Source: Acrocarpospora corrugata
Lineage (GTDB): Bacteria; Actinomycetota; Actinomycetes; Streptosporangiales; Streptosporangiaceae
Direction: 5' to 3'
NCBI RefSeq assembly: GCF_009687845.1
Contig: NZ_BLAD01000046.1
Location: 1 to 64,000, forward strand
DNA length: 64,000 nucleotides
The notes under the pieces were generated by a model. It saw nothing but the letters and a program-made list of their open reading frames with translations, ran no database searches and was not told the DNA's origin. The translations under genes and the position numbers were made by a program. Positions 17,594 to 24,778 of this stretch are shown piece by piece; within the stretch, counting starts at the first letter, position 1, and each line of letters starts with the position of its first letter.

Positions 17594-17869
17594 GTCGCCT
17601 GCGTCTCCGCAGTGGAAGTCGGCGAGCCAGTCGGTGGCGACCCTGAGCCTGCGGCCCTCCAGCCGGCACGGGCGGCGCTGGGCGTCCCGGCCGCGGGAGA
17701 TCAGACCGGCGCGTTCCAGCACCTTCAGGTGCTTGGAGATCGCGGGCTGGCTCATCGCGAACGGCGCGGCCAGTTCGGTCACCGTGGCCTCCCCGGCCGC
17801 CAGCCGGGCCAGGATGGCGCGGCGGGTGGGGTCGGCCAGGGCCGCGAAGGTCGCGTCGAGCTGGTCCAT
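17480..17869 (-). CDS. ArsR/SmtB-family winged-helix regulator, probably with an aberrant C-terminus
   Basis: From ATG 17869 the first about 80 residues are a clean ArsR domain: FAALADPTRRAILARLAAGE, TVTELAAPFAMSQPAISKHL, then KVLERAGLISRGRDAQRRPC. This subfamily usually continues with a Trp/Arg/Phe-rich helix (WLxxYRxFWE). Here, after ATDWLADFHC, the frame turns into low-complexity Gly/Asp/Arg sequence antisense to the monooxygenase gene and overlaps it by 114 bp. The gene is therefore probably truncated or frameshifted near 17600. Such regulators often pair with an AHSA1/SRPBCC gene, which is absent. A dyad directly before the start suggests autoregulation. Confidence 0.7.
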   Translation of the reverse strand: MDQLDATFAALADPTRRAILARLAAGEATVTELAAPFAMSQPAISKHLKVLERAGLISRGRDAQRRPCRLEGRRLRVATDWLADFHCGDAGDSGQHCDGGPEDAGQGVRGRDDELGGRPGGPGREERRG

Positions 17870-17873
17870 ACTC

Positions 17874-17895
17874 TTATAACCCCTAGGTTCTATAA
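17874..17895. promoter_or_regulatory. Imperfect AT-rich dyad, candidate ArsR operator
   Basis: A 22-bp near-palindrome with TTATAACC/GGTTCTATAA-like arms around CCTAGG lies 5 bp upstream of the ArsR start. It is strikingly AT-rich for this genome. Its position between start codon and likely promoter fits an autoregulatory operator. Confidence 0.5.
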
Positions 17896-17930
17896 CTTTG
17901 GGGTTCAATATACGTGCGGCAGCCCCCCAG

Positions 17931-17970
17931 CAGGAAGGCCCGGCCCCCCACGGGAGACCGGGCCGTCCTG
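17931..17970. terminator. Hairpin terminator downstream of the secreted protein gene
   Basis: A 13-bp stem (17931-17943 with 17958-17970, one mismatch) with a 14-base loop lies 21 bp after the stop of the minus-strand gene at 17991. It would also shield the ArsR promoter from read-through. Confidence 0.7.
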
Positions 17971-17990
17971 TTGCCGGAAAGCGAGACCGC

Positions 17991-18908
17991 TTACTTCACG
18001 ACCTTCACGTAGTCGTACGCCTCGGAGCCCGCGAGGTCGCGGTTTCCTTCGAAGCGGACGCCCCAGTTGCCAGACTTGAGCGCCTTGACCTTGGTGTAGA
18101 ACGTGCCGTCAGGGTTGGTCTCGATCGTGTCGACGTAGCGCCACTTGTGCGAGCCCTTGGGCAGGAAGTAGACATCGATGTCTTCCCAGCCGAGCTTGTA
18201 CCAGTCGTGCCAGTACTTACGGCTTTCGTAGCAGGAGCCGGAGCTGCTGCTGCCATCGAGTTCGACTCGCGCCCTGTCCCACTTGTAGTAGTGGTCGCCG
18301 TAGCACTGGGCGACCTGAAGGCGACCGGACAGGGTCAGCTTGCGGCCCTGCTTGACCGGCTCGGGGCTCGCGTTGAAGCCCACGAACCGGGTCCCCTTCG
18401 GACTCCTCGGCGGAGTCCAGGTGTTGTGCTTGACGAAGAACGAGCTGTCGCCGAAAACCTTCCGGCCGTTGACGCCCCAGGCGACAACGCGCACGCTCCA
18501 CGAGCCGACCGTGTCGTTCCAGCCGATGGTCTTGGAGTAGGTCTCCGAGAACCAGGTCGGCTTGTACATCACGTTCTTCTCGGCGTCATCTTTCTGACCC
18601 CACGGCCCGTCGTTGCCGCCGTGGCCGCCGTCGTTGTCTCCGCCGCCCCAATGGTGCCCCTTGGGAAGGAAGTAGACCTGCGCGGACTTGAGGTCCACGC
18701 CCTTGACGGTGACCGAGACGGTCGCCGAGTCGCGGTGGCGCGTGAGCACCACCTCGCTGGGGTTGACCACGATGCTCGTGATCTTCGGGTCGGGCCCGGG
18801 ATGGTGCCCATCATTAGGGCCGGGGTCCGCGTACGCGGGTCCCGCCACCGAGAGCACCGCAGCGCCCACGGTGGCCGCCACTAAGGCGGTTGCCATTCGT
18901 CTGACCAT
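17991..18908 (-). CDS. Secreted Ig-like/beta-sandwich protein of unknown function
   Basis: The 305-residue product has a Sec signal peptide (residues 1-27, MVRRMATALVAATVGAAVLS, cleavage after AYA). A mature protein rich in Gly, Trp, Tyr and Lys follows. Three regions look like beta-sandwich repeats: one starting ITSIVVNPSEVVLTRHRDSA, a middle one with GSWSVRVVAWGVNGRKVFGD, and a final one with WRYVDTIETNPDGTFYTKVK. Two Cys (in QVAQCYGDHYY and SGSCYESRKY) may form a disulfide. The YFLPKG motif occurs twice (near 79 and 249). The next minus-strand gene upstream (19053-20024) has the same layout and is a divergent paralogue. Function unknown; cell-surface or matrix role is a guess. Confidence 0.8.
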   Translation of the reverse strand: MVRRMATALVAATVGAAVLSVAGPAYADPGPNDGHHPGPDPKITSIVVNPSEVVLTRHRDSATVSVTVKGVDLKSAQVYFLPKGHHWGGGDNDGGHGGNDGPWGQKDDAEKNVMYKPTWFSETYSKTIGWNDTVGSWSVRVVAWGVNGRKVFGDSSFFVKHNTWTPPRSPKGTRFVGFNASPEPVKQGRKLTLSGRLQVAQCYGDHYYKWDRARVELDGSSSSGSCYESRKYWHDWYKLGWEDIDVYFLPKGSHKWRYVDTIETNPDGTFYTKVKALKSGNWGVRFEGNRDLAGSEAYDYVKVVK

Positions 18909-19052
18909 AGAGGGTGCTTCCTCTCCCCGTTAACACACGCGATCTGAGGTAGACCGCGCCTACGTCATAGACGCATCCAGACAGGGAAAAGTTGCGTCCA
19001 AGACACCTAAATACTGATCACAATCTGGCAACGGAATCCGCGTCTCGTGCGT

Positions 19053-20024
19053 CTAATTACGCCGTGGGCGGCGTCCGGGGCTGACATCGCCCGCATAATG
19101 CGTGGTAGACGCGAATTCCACCCGATATACGCCATCTCCGGCCTTGGGGACTTTCCGGTCGAACCAACCGTCCGGTCGCGTCTTGGCCTTCCCGACCGTC
19201 CGCCACTCGCCCTCGCTCTCACCCTCGCTCTCACCCTCGCTCTCACCCTCGCTCTCCTCCTCGCGGAACCGGATCAGCAGCGGCTGCCGGCCGAACGGCC
19301 GGTGCGCGACCAGCCCGTACGGATCCAGCCGGGTCAGCGTCCCCGACACCCGGACCCGCTTCTTCTCACTCACCGCGAACCCCTCCAGCGCCGTCTCCCG
19401 CCGCAGGTTGAACGTCGTGTACGCCTTGACCTCGTTACCGGCCCGATCGACCGCCGTCGCCCCGACCGTCCACACGCCGCTCGGATACCACCGAGACAGC
19501 CCCACCCGCGGATTGAACCGCCAGGTCTCCCAGCCGTCCCCCGCCAGCCGGAACCGGTGGAACCCCACCGGCGGCCGGACCACGGTGGCGTCGGAGGCCG
19601 TGAAGGCGTACCCGGCGGCGGGCTTGACCGGCGGCACCGCGGGAACGACGGGCTTGGCGGGTTTGACCGCCGGAACCACCGGAACGGCCGGTTTGGCCGG
19701 TGGAACCACCGGAACGGCGGGCTTGGCCGGTGGGACTACCGGCTTGGCCGGTGGCAGTGCGGGCGCCTCGGCGGCGGTCACGGTCTTCGCGCCGGCCGGC
19801 GGGCGCCCCGGCTCGACCAGGACCGTCACCCCCCGTACGCCATGCGCCCCCCGCGCCACCACGTCGATCACCAGCCGCACCGACCCGGTGGCCCGGACCA
19901 CCGGCTCGTCCGGGCGCAAACTGATGGAGCTGATCGCCAGTTCCGGCTCGGTGGCCTCGGCCGGGACCCCGGGCCAGGCGAGCGTCATGACGGCGGTCAG
20001 CGTCGCGAGCATTCGTCTCGTCAT
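19053..20024 (-). CDS. Secreted Ig-like protein with Pro/Ala/Lys-rich linker, paralogue of its neighbour
   Basis: From ATG 20024 there are 323 residues: a signal peptide (MTRRMLATLTAVMTLAWPGV..., cleavage near PAEA), then LAISSISLRPDEPVVRATGS, which aligns with the start of the neighbouring protein. A repetitive linker of PPAKPAVPVVP units (about residues 90-140) links to a domain with YPSGVWTVGATAVDRAGNE. The last domain contains WRTVGKAKTRPDGWFDRKV, again like the neighbour. A Ser-Glu-Gly-Glu repeat interrupts it near residue 275. The linker may cross peptidoglycan. An ATG further upstream would lengthen the protein, but this start gives the proper signal peptide. Confidence 0.78.
   Translation of the reverse strand: MTRRMLATLTAVMTLAWPGVPAEATEPELAISSISLRPDEPVVRATGSVRLVIDVVARGAHGVRGVTVLVEPGRPPAGAKTVTAAEAPALPPAKPVVPPAKPAVPVVPPAKPAVPVVPAVKPAKPVVPAVPPVKPAAGYAFTASDATVVRPPVGFHRFRLAGDGWETWRFNPRVGLSRWYPSGVWTVGATAVDRAGNEVKAYTTFNLRRETALEGFAVSEKKRVRVSGTLTRLDPYGLVAHRPFGRQPLLIRFREEESEGESEGESEGESEGEWRTVGKAKTRPDGWFDRKVPKAGDGVYRVEFASTTHYAGDVSPGRRPRRN
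19211..19258. repeat. Four tandem 12-bp repeats encoding an acidic SEGE tract
   Basis: Four consecutive copies of a 12-bp unit (CCTCGCTCTCAC, the last copy ending CT) lie inside the gene at 19053-20024. They encode EGES repeats on the minus strand. The unit is a multiple of three, so slippage would change the number of repeats without breaking the frame. Confidence 0.85.
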
Positions 20025-20094
20025 GGCGCAGAACGCTAGGCAACGCCCGGCAATGGGATCGGACCCGACACACGCCCCGAATGGCAAACAAACA

Positions 20095-20119
20095 GGGCCG
20101 CCCTGGTGCAGGGCGGCCC
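20095..20119. terminator. Hairpin terminator of the acyl-CoA synthetase gene
   Basis: A perfect 10-bp stem (20095-20104 with 20110-20119) with a 5-base loop lies 9 bp past the stop of the minus-strand gene that ends at 20128. Confidence 0.75.
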
Positions 20120-20127
20120 CGCCGGGA

Positions 20128-21963
20128 TCAGTCCCGGTACATGTCGTCGATGATCTCCGCGTACTTCGCGTGGATCACCCGGCGCTTGAGCTTCAGGCTC
20201 GGGGTGAGCTCCTCGGTCTCCGCCGTCCACTCCACCGGCAGCAGCCGCCACTTCTTCACCTGCTGCACCCGGGCGAGCTTCTCGTTGGCCGCCTCGATGG
20301 CGGCCTCCACGGTCTTGAGCACGTCCGGATGCTCGGCCAGCTCGGCGAGCGAATCGAACGCGATGCCGTTGGCCTGGGCCCAGCCGGGCGCGACCTCGCC
20401 GTCCAGGGTGAGGATGGCGACGGGGTAGGGGCGGCTGTCGCCGTACGCGAGGGCCTGGCCGATGAGGGCGTGTTCCTTGAGGTAGTTCTCGATGTTGGCG
20501 GGGGAGATGTTCTCGCCGCCGGCGGTGATGATGAGTTCCTTCTTGCGGTCCACGATCCGGACGAAGCCGTCCGCGTCGACGGAGCCGACATCGCCGGTGT
20601 GCAGCCAGCCGTCCTCGTCCAGCAGTTCGGCGCTGGCCTCGGGGCGGTTGAGGTAGCCGGCGGTGTTGAGCGGGCTGCGGGTGAGGATCTCGCCGTCCTC
20701 GGCGATCCTGACCTCGACGCCGGGCTCGGCGCGGCCGACCGTGCCGAGGCGGTAGCTGTCGGGGCTGTTGGCGGTGAACGCGCCGGTGGTCTCGGTCATG
20801 CCGTACACGTCGAGGACCTTGAGGCCGAGGCCGGCGAAGAAGCGCTGGACCTCCAGCGGCATCGGGGCGGCGGCGGTGGCCAGCCAGCCGGCGTTCTCGA
20901 AGCCGATCATCATCCGGATGATGGCCAGCAGCGCGGCGTCGGCCTGCTCGTAGGCGGCCTGGACCTCGGGGGTCAGCACGCCGCCGTGCTGGCCGGCCTC
21001 CACGTAGGCGAGCCCGGCGGCCATCGCGGCGCGCACGTTCTCCTGCTGCTCCTCCGGCTGGGTGGCCAGCAGCGCCTGGAGCCGGGCCATCATCTTCTCC
21101 CAGACCCTGGGCACTCCGAAGAACATGACCGGCTTGACCGCGCCGAGGGTGGCGCCGAGATTGGCCAGGTCGGTGCAGAAGTGCACGTGGGAGACCTTGA
21201 ACAGGGGCAGGTAGAGGGACAGGGCCCGCTCGGCGATGTGCGCGTAGGTGAGGTAGGAGATCTGGGTGCCCTGGCTGGGCAGCGAGGTCATCCGGTCGGT
21301 GGCGGCCACCTCGAACAGCACGTTGCGGTGGGTCAGCGGCACGCCCTTCGGCATGCCGGTGGTGCCGGAGGTGTACAGCACGGTCAGCGTGTCCTCGGGG
21401 CCGACCGCGCGCCACCGGGCTTCGTTGGCGTCCGGGTCGCCGGCCAGCGCCGCCGCGCCGAGGGCCAGGAAGTCGGCCCAGGACAGCTGGTCGCCGGTCG
21501 CGCCCTCCAGCATGATGATCTTCGTGATGCCGGGGAGCTCGGCCAGGACCGGCTCCCAGCGGGCTAACTCGCGCGGCCCGCCCAGCACCACGATCTTCGC
21601 GCCGACGTCCCGCGCCACGAAGGAGACCTGGTCGGGCGCGAACGTGCTGTAGACCGAGACCGGGACGCCGCCGGCGTGCACCGCGCCCAGGTCGGCCAGC
21701 ACGTGCTCGCTGCGGTTGACCATCATCAGCGCGACGGCCTCGCCGGGCGCCAGGCCGAGGGCCGCGAAGCCGGCCGCGATCTCCAGCGCCCGCTGCCGGG
21801 CTTCGGCGAAGGTCAGGGTGGCCCAGCCGCCCTCCACCGGGTCGGAATAGGCGGGCGAGTCGGGATATCGCTCGGCCGTCTCCGCGAGCTGCTGACAGAT
21901 GGTCCGGCCGGCGATGTCCCGCTCGATCGCCGCGCGCTCCTCAAGGACCTGAGGATTCGCCAT
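20128..21963 (-). CDS. Long-chain fatty acid-CoA ligase (AMP-forming, FadD15-like)
   Basis: It activates fatty acids to acyl-CoA via an acyl-adenylate at the membrane face. From ATG 21963 there are 611 residues. Motifs are the AMP-binding P-loop YTSGTTGMPKGVPLTHRN, the MTETTG adenine-binding loop (VYGMTETTGAF), GWLHTGDVGSVDADGF, and DRKKELIITAGGENISP with the catalytic Lys near SLKLKRRVI at the C-terminus. This matches the FadD15/long-chain subgroup of actinobacteria. The frame remains open further upstream, but that part lies antisense to the TRIC gene and an SD-like GGAGCGGA precedes this ATG. Confidence 0.92.
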   Translation of the reverse strand: MANPQVLEERAAIERDIAGRTICQQLAETAERYPDSPAYSDPVEGGWATLTFAEARQRALEIAAGFAALGLAPGEAVALMMVNRSEHVLADLGAVHAGGVPVSVYSTFAPDQVSFVARDVGAKIVVLGGPRELARWEPVLAELPGITKIIMLEGATGDQLSWADFLALGAAALAGDPDANEARWRAVGPEDTLTVLYTSGTTGMPKGVPLTHRNVLFEVAATDRMTSLPSQGTQISYLTYAHIAERALSLYLPLFKVSHVHFCTDLANLGATLGAVKPVMFFGVPRVWEKMMARLQALLATQPEEQQENVRAAMAAGLAYVEAGQHGGVLTPEVQAAYEQADAALLAIIRMMIGFENAGWLATAAAPMPLEVQRFFAGLGLKVLDVYGMTETTGAFTANSPDSYRLGTVGRAEPGVEVRIAEDGEILTRSPLNTAGYLNRPEASAELLDEDGWLHTGDVGSVDADGFVRIVDRKKELIITAGGENISPANIENYLKEHALIGQALAYGDSRPYPVAILTLDGEVAPGWAQANGIAFDSLAELAEHPDVLKTVEAAIEAANEKLARVQQVKKWRLLPVEWTAETEELTPSLKLKRRVIHAKYAEIIDDMYRD

Positions 21964-22083
21964 TCCGCTCCTCCGGGTGTGCGTACAGGTGGCCTGCATC
22001 GCATCATGTGTAAGCAATCCCTGACAACCCCCCATTTCGGCGAGAATTTTCCGGCATAGACCCGGTGATGGGATGATTCTCCG

Positions 22084-22698
22084 GTGACACCTGTACTCGA
22101 TCTCGCCGGGATCTTCGTCTTCGCCATCTCCGGGGCGCTGCAGGGCGTGCGGAAGCGGCTGGACGTGGTCGGGATGGCGGTCCTGGCGTTCTTCACCGCC
22201 GTCGGCGGCGGCGTGCTGCGGGATCTGTTCATCGGCATCCAGCCCGCCGCGTTCCGCGACGTCGGCTATTTGCTGGTGCCGGTGGCGGCGACGGCCGTGG
22301 TGTTCTTCTGGCATCCCCAGGTGACCCGGCTGATGCCCGCCATCCTGGTGTTCGACGCGGCCGGGCTCGGCCTGTTCTGCGCGGTCGGCACCGAGAAGGC
22401 GCTGCTGTTCGGCCTGTCCGCGCCGCACGCGGTGCTGCTCGGCGTCTGCACCGCGGTCGGCGGCGGCATCCTGCGCGACCTGCTGTCCGGCGAGACCCCG
22501 ACGCTGCTGTACGACCGGCAGCTCTACGCCGTCCCCGCCATGGTCGGCGCCGCCCTGATGGCCGTGCTGTCCCGGCTGGGCGTGTACGACTTCGCCGCCA
22601 CCCTGGCCGCCGCCCTGCTGGCCTTCACGCTGCGCATGCTGGCGATGCGCTACTCCTGGCGGGCGCCGCTGGCCAGGGGCGTCACAGCGCCGGAATGA
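22084..22698 (+). CDS. TRIC-type cation channel family protein (UPF0126)
   Basis: A 204-residue membrane protein with seven hydrophobic segments made of two related halves. Each half contains the signature GGG(V/I)LRDL (residues about 39-46 and 119-126), a kink motif of prokaryotic TRIC trimeric channels, which conduct K+ and other monovalent cations. GTG start at 22084. It is divergent from the acyl-CoA synthetase and its end overlaps the convergent MocR gene by 17 bp. Confidence 0.88.
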   Translation: MTPVLDLAGIFVFAISGALQGVRKRLDVVGMAVLAFFTAVGGGVLRDLFIGIQPAAFRDVGYLLVPVAATAVVFFWHPQVTRLMPAILVFDAAGLGLFCAVGTEKALLFGLSAPHAVLLGVCTAVGGGILRDLLSGETPTLLYDRQLYAVPAMVGAALMAVLSRLGVYDFAATLAAALLAFTLRMLAMRYSWRAPLARGVTAPE

Positions 22699-24100
22699 GC
22701 GAGGCCCGGGGGCGGCGGCCGACCATCCCCCTGGACGCGGCGATCCGGCGCACGGCGTCGGCCAGCACGTCCGGCGGCTGGGTGAACGGCAGCCGCAGGT
22801 GGCCTTCCAGGGTGCCGTCGACGCCGAACCAGGGGCCCGGCGCGAGCCGTACCCCGGCGACGGCGGCCGCTTCTGCGAGCGGCGTGGCGATCGGGGCGTC
22901 CAGCCGGACCCAGAGCGAACCGCCGCCGCCGGGGATCCGGAAACTCCATTCCGGGACCTCGCGGCGGAGCGCCGCCACCAGGGCGGCGCGGGCGGCGGCC
23001 AGGATCCGCCGCCGTTCCGCCCTGGTCTCCTCGATGCGCTCGAACAGGCGCGCCACCGCGAGCTGCTCGAACAGCGCGCTGGCGATGTCCACCGAGGCGC
23101 GCAGCGTGGCCAGGCGGCGGACCAGGGCGGCGCTCCCCCGCACCCAGCCGATCCGCAGGCCGCCCCACCAGAGCTTGGAGGCGGAGCCGACGCAGATCAC
23201 CCGTCCGTCGGTGTCGAAGACGGCGGTGGGCGGGGGCTGCGCGGGGTCGTCGATGGCGAGTTCTGCCCAGGTCTCGTCCACGATCACGGTCACGTCGTGC
23301 CGCCGGGCGGCGGCGACCAGACCGGCCCGGTCGTCGGCGGTCATCAGGTGGCCGGTCGGGTTGTGGAAGTCGGGGATCAGGTAGGCGAGCCGGGCCCCCG
23401 ACTGCCGTACCGCGCTGACCAGCAGGTCCAGGTGGCGGCCGTCGGCGGGGACGCCGACCGGCACGATCCTGGCCGAGCGCAGCCGGGCCAGGTCGATGGC
23501 GTGCGGGTAGGTCGGGGACTCCAGCAGGACCGGGTCGCCCGGCCCGGCCAGGAGCGTCATCAGCAGGTGCATGCCCTGCTGCGCGCCGGTGGTCACGATG
23601 ATCTGGTCGGGCCTGGTGGCCAGGCCGCGCTCCGTGTAGCGCTTCGCGACGGCCTCCCGGAGGGCGGGCAGGCCGACCGGGTCGTAGCCCAGGCCGAGGG
23701 TGAACCGGTGGTAGTTCTCGCCGGCGTGCGCGAATGCCTCGCCGAGGAAGCCGGAGGCGGGCAGGGCGGCGGCGTGCAGCGGGAGCAGGCCGCCGTCGTC
23801 GGCCTTCGACCACGGGTTGTCCAGGCAGGAGCTGGGGTCGGGCAGGGCGGACCAGCTGCCCGCGCCCTGGCGGCTCTCCAGGTAGCCCTGGCCGCGCAGC
23901 CGGTCGTAGGCGGTGGTCACGGTGGTCCGGCTCACCCCGAGCGTCTCGGCCAGCTGGCGTTCCGCGGGCATCCGGACCCGGACCGGCAGCCGCCCGTCCA
24001 GGATGCGGTCGCGGACGGCCGCCGCCAGGGCCCGGTAGTAGGGCCGCGCGTCCGGCGGCACCTCGACCAGGCGGGCCAGGTGCCCCGCGCTCATCTCCAT
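22682..24100 (-). CDS. MocR-type regulator: GntR HTH fused to aminotransferase domain (YczR-like)
   Basis: MocR proteins bind DNA through an N-terminal GntR winged helix and sense ligands through a PLP-bound aminotransferase-like domain. From ATG 24100 there are 472 residues. The HTH is at about 22-75 (LPVRVRMPAERQLAETLGVS, then RTTVTTAYDRLRGQGYLESR). The fold-type I domain has the Asn in FHNPTG, Asp in VIVDE and PLP-Lys K309 in GSASKLWWGGLRIGW. It is divergent from yczE, the classical YczR/YczE arrangement, with a GGCC-box dyad between them. Confidence 0.9.
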   Translation of the reverse strand: MEMSAGHLARLVEVPPDARPYYRALAAAVRDRILDGRLPVRVRMPAERQLAETLGVSRTTVTTAYDRLRGQGYLESRQGAGSWSALPDPSSCLDNPWSKADDGGLLPLHAAALPASGFLGEAFAHAGENYHRFTLGLGYDPVGLPALREAVAKRYTERGLATRPDQIIVTTGAQQGMHLLMTLLAGPGDPVLLESPTYPHAIDLARLRSARIVPVGVPADGRHLDLLVSAVRQSGARLAYLIPDFHNPTGHLMTADDRAGLVAAARRHDVTVIVDETWAELAIDDPAQPPPTAVFDTDGRVICVGSASKLWWGGLRIGWVRGSAALVRRLATLRASVDIASALFEQLAVARLFERIEETRAERRRILAAARAALVAALRREVPEWSFRIPGGGGSLWVRLDAPIATPLAEAAAVAGVRLAPGPWFGVDGTLEGHLRLPFTQPPDVLADAVRRIAASRGMVGRRPRASLIPAL

Positions 24101-24113
24101 GCGCCCAATGTAA

Positions 24114-24134
24114 GGCCATTTCGCCAAATTGGCC
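24114..24134. promoter_or_regulatory. Dyad with GGCCA/TTGGCC arms, candidate YczR operator
   Basis: GGCCA at 24114-24118 and TTGGCC at 24129-24134 flank an AT-rich centre between the divergent mocR and yczE genes. MocR regulators of the YczR group recognise ATTGGCC-like half-sites; this site reads that on one side and AATGGCC on the other. It overlaps the likely promoters of both genes. Confidence 0.55.
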
Positions 24135-24173
24135 CTTTAACCGGCAAGCCGGGGCAGGGAGGATCGAGGCACT

Positions 24174-24773
24174 ATGACTGAGCTCTCGATTCGCACCGCT
24201 TCCCTGCCGGCCAGGCTGATCCGCCTCTACTCCGGCCTCGCCCTGTACGGCGCCGGCATCGGCCTCCAGGTCGAGTCCACCCTCGGCAACGACCCGTGGG
24301 ACGTGTTCCACCAGGGCCTGGCCGTACGGACCGGCTGGACGATCGGCACCTGGATCATCGTGGTCGGCGCGCTCGTCATGGTGTTCTGGATCCCGCTCCG
24401 CCAGAAGCCCGGCGTCGGCACGATCAGCAACGTCCTGCTGCTCGGCCTGTTCGCCGACGCCACCATCTGGCTCGCGCCCACCCCAGGCGACCTGGCCCTG
24501 CGCTGGCTGTTCCTGGTGGCAGCGATCGTGTCCGTGGCCTTCGCGACCGCCCTCTACATCGGCGCGGGCATGGGCCCGGGGCCCCGCGACGGCCTGATGA
24601 CCGGCCTGGCCAGGCTGGGCCTGTCGATCCGGCTGGCCAGGACCCTCATCGAGGTCACCGTCCTGATCGCCGGGTGGCTGCTCGGCGGCACCGTCGGCAT
24701 CGGCACGCTGGCGTTCGCCGCCGCGATCGGGCCGCTGACTCAGCTGTTCATGCGGTTACAGCGTGTAGCGTAG
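24174..24773 (+). CDS. YczE-like integral membrane protein (YitT/YczE superfamily)
   Basis: The 199-residue protein has five hydrophobic segments. It carries the family motifs GNDPWDVFHQGLA (residues about 38-50) and GAGMGPGPRDGLMTGLARLG (about 127-146). The function of YczE is unknown; in Bacillus it is regulated by the MocR protein YczR, and the same divergent pair is present here. Start ATG 24174 follows GGGAGGA. Confidence 0.85.
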   Translation: MTELSIRTASLPARLIRLYSGLALYGAGIGLQVESTLGNDPWDVFHQGLAVRTGWTIGTWIIVVGALVMVFWIPLRQKPGVGTISNVLLLGLFADATIWLAPTPGDLALRWLFLVAAIVSVAFATALYIGAGMGPGPRDGLMTGLARLGLSIRLARTLIEVTVLIAGWLLGGTVGIGTLAFAAAIGPLTQLFMRLQRVA

Positions 24774-24778
24774 CGAGC

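Noticed and set aside
19211-19258. Tandem repeats as a possible CRISPR array
   Set aside because: The unit is 12 bp with no spacers and lies in frame inside a secreted protein gene.
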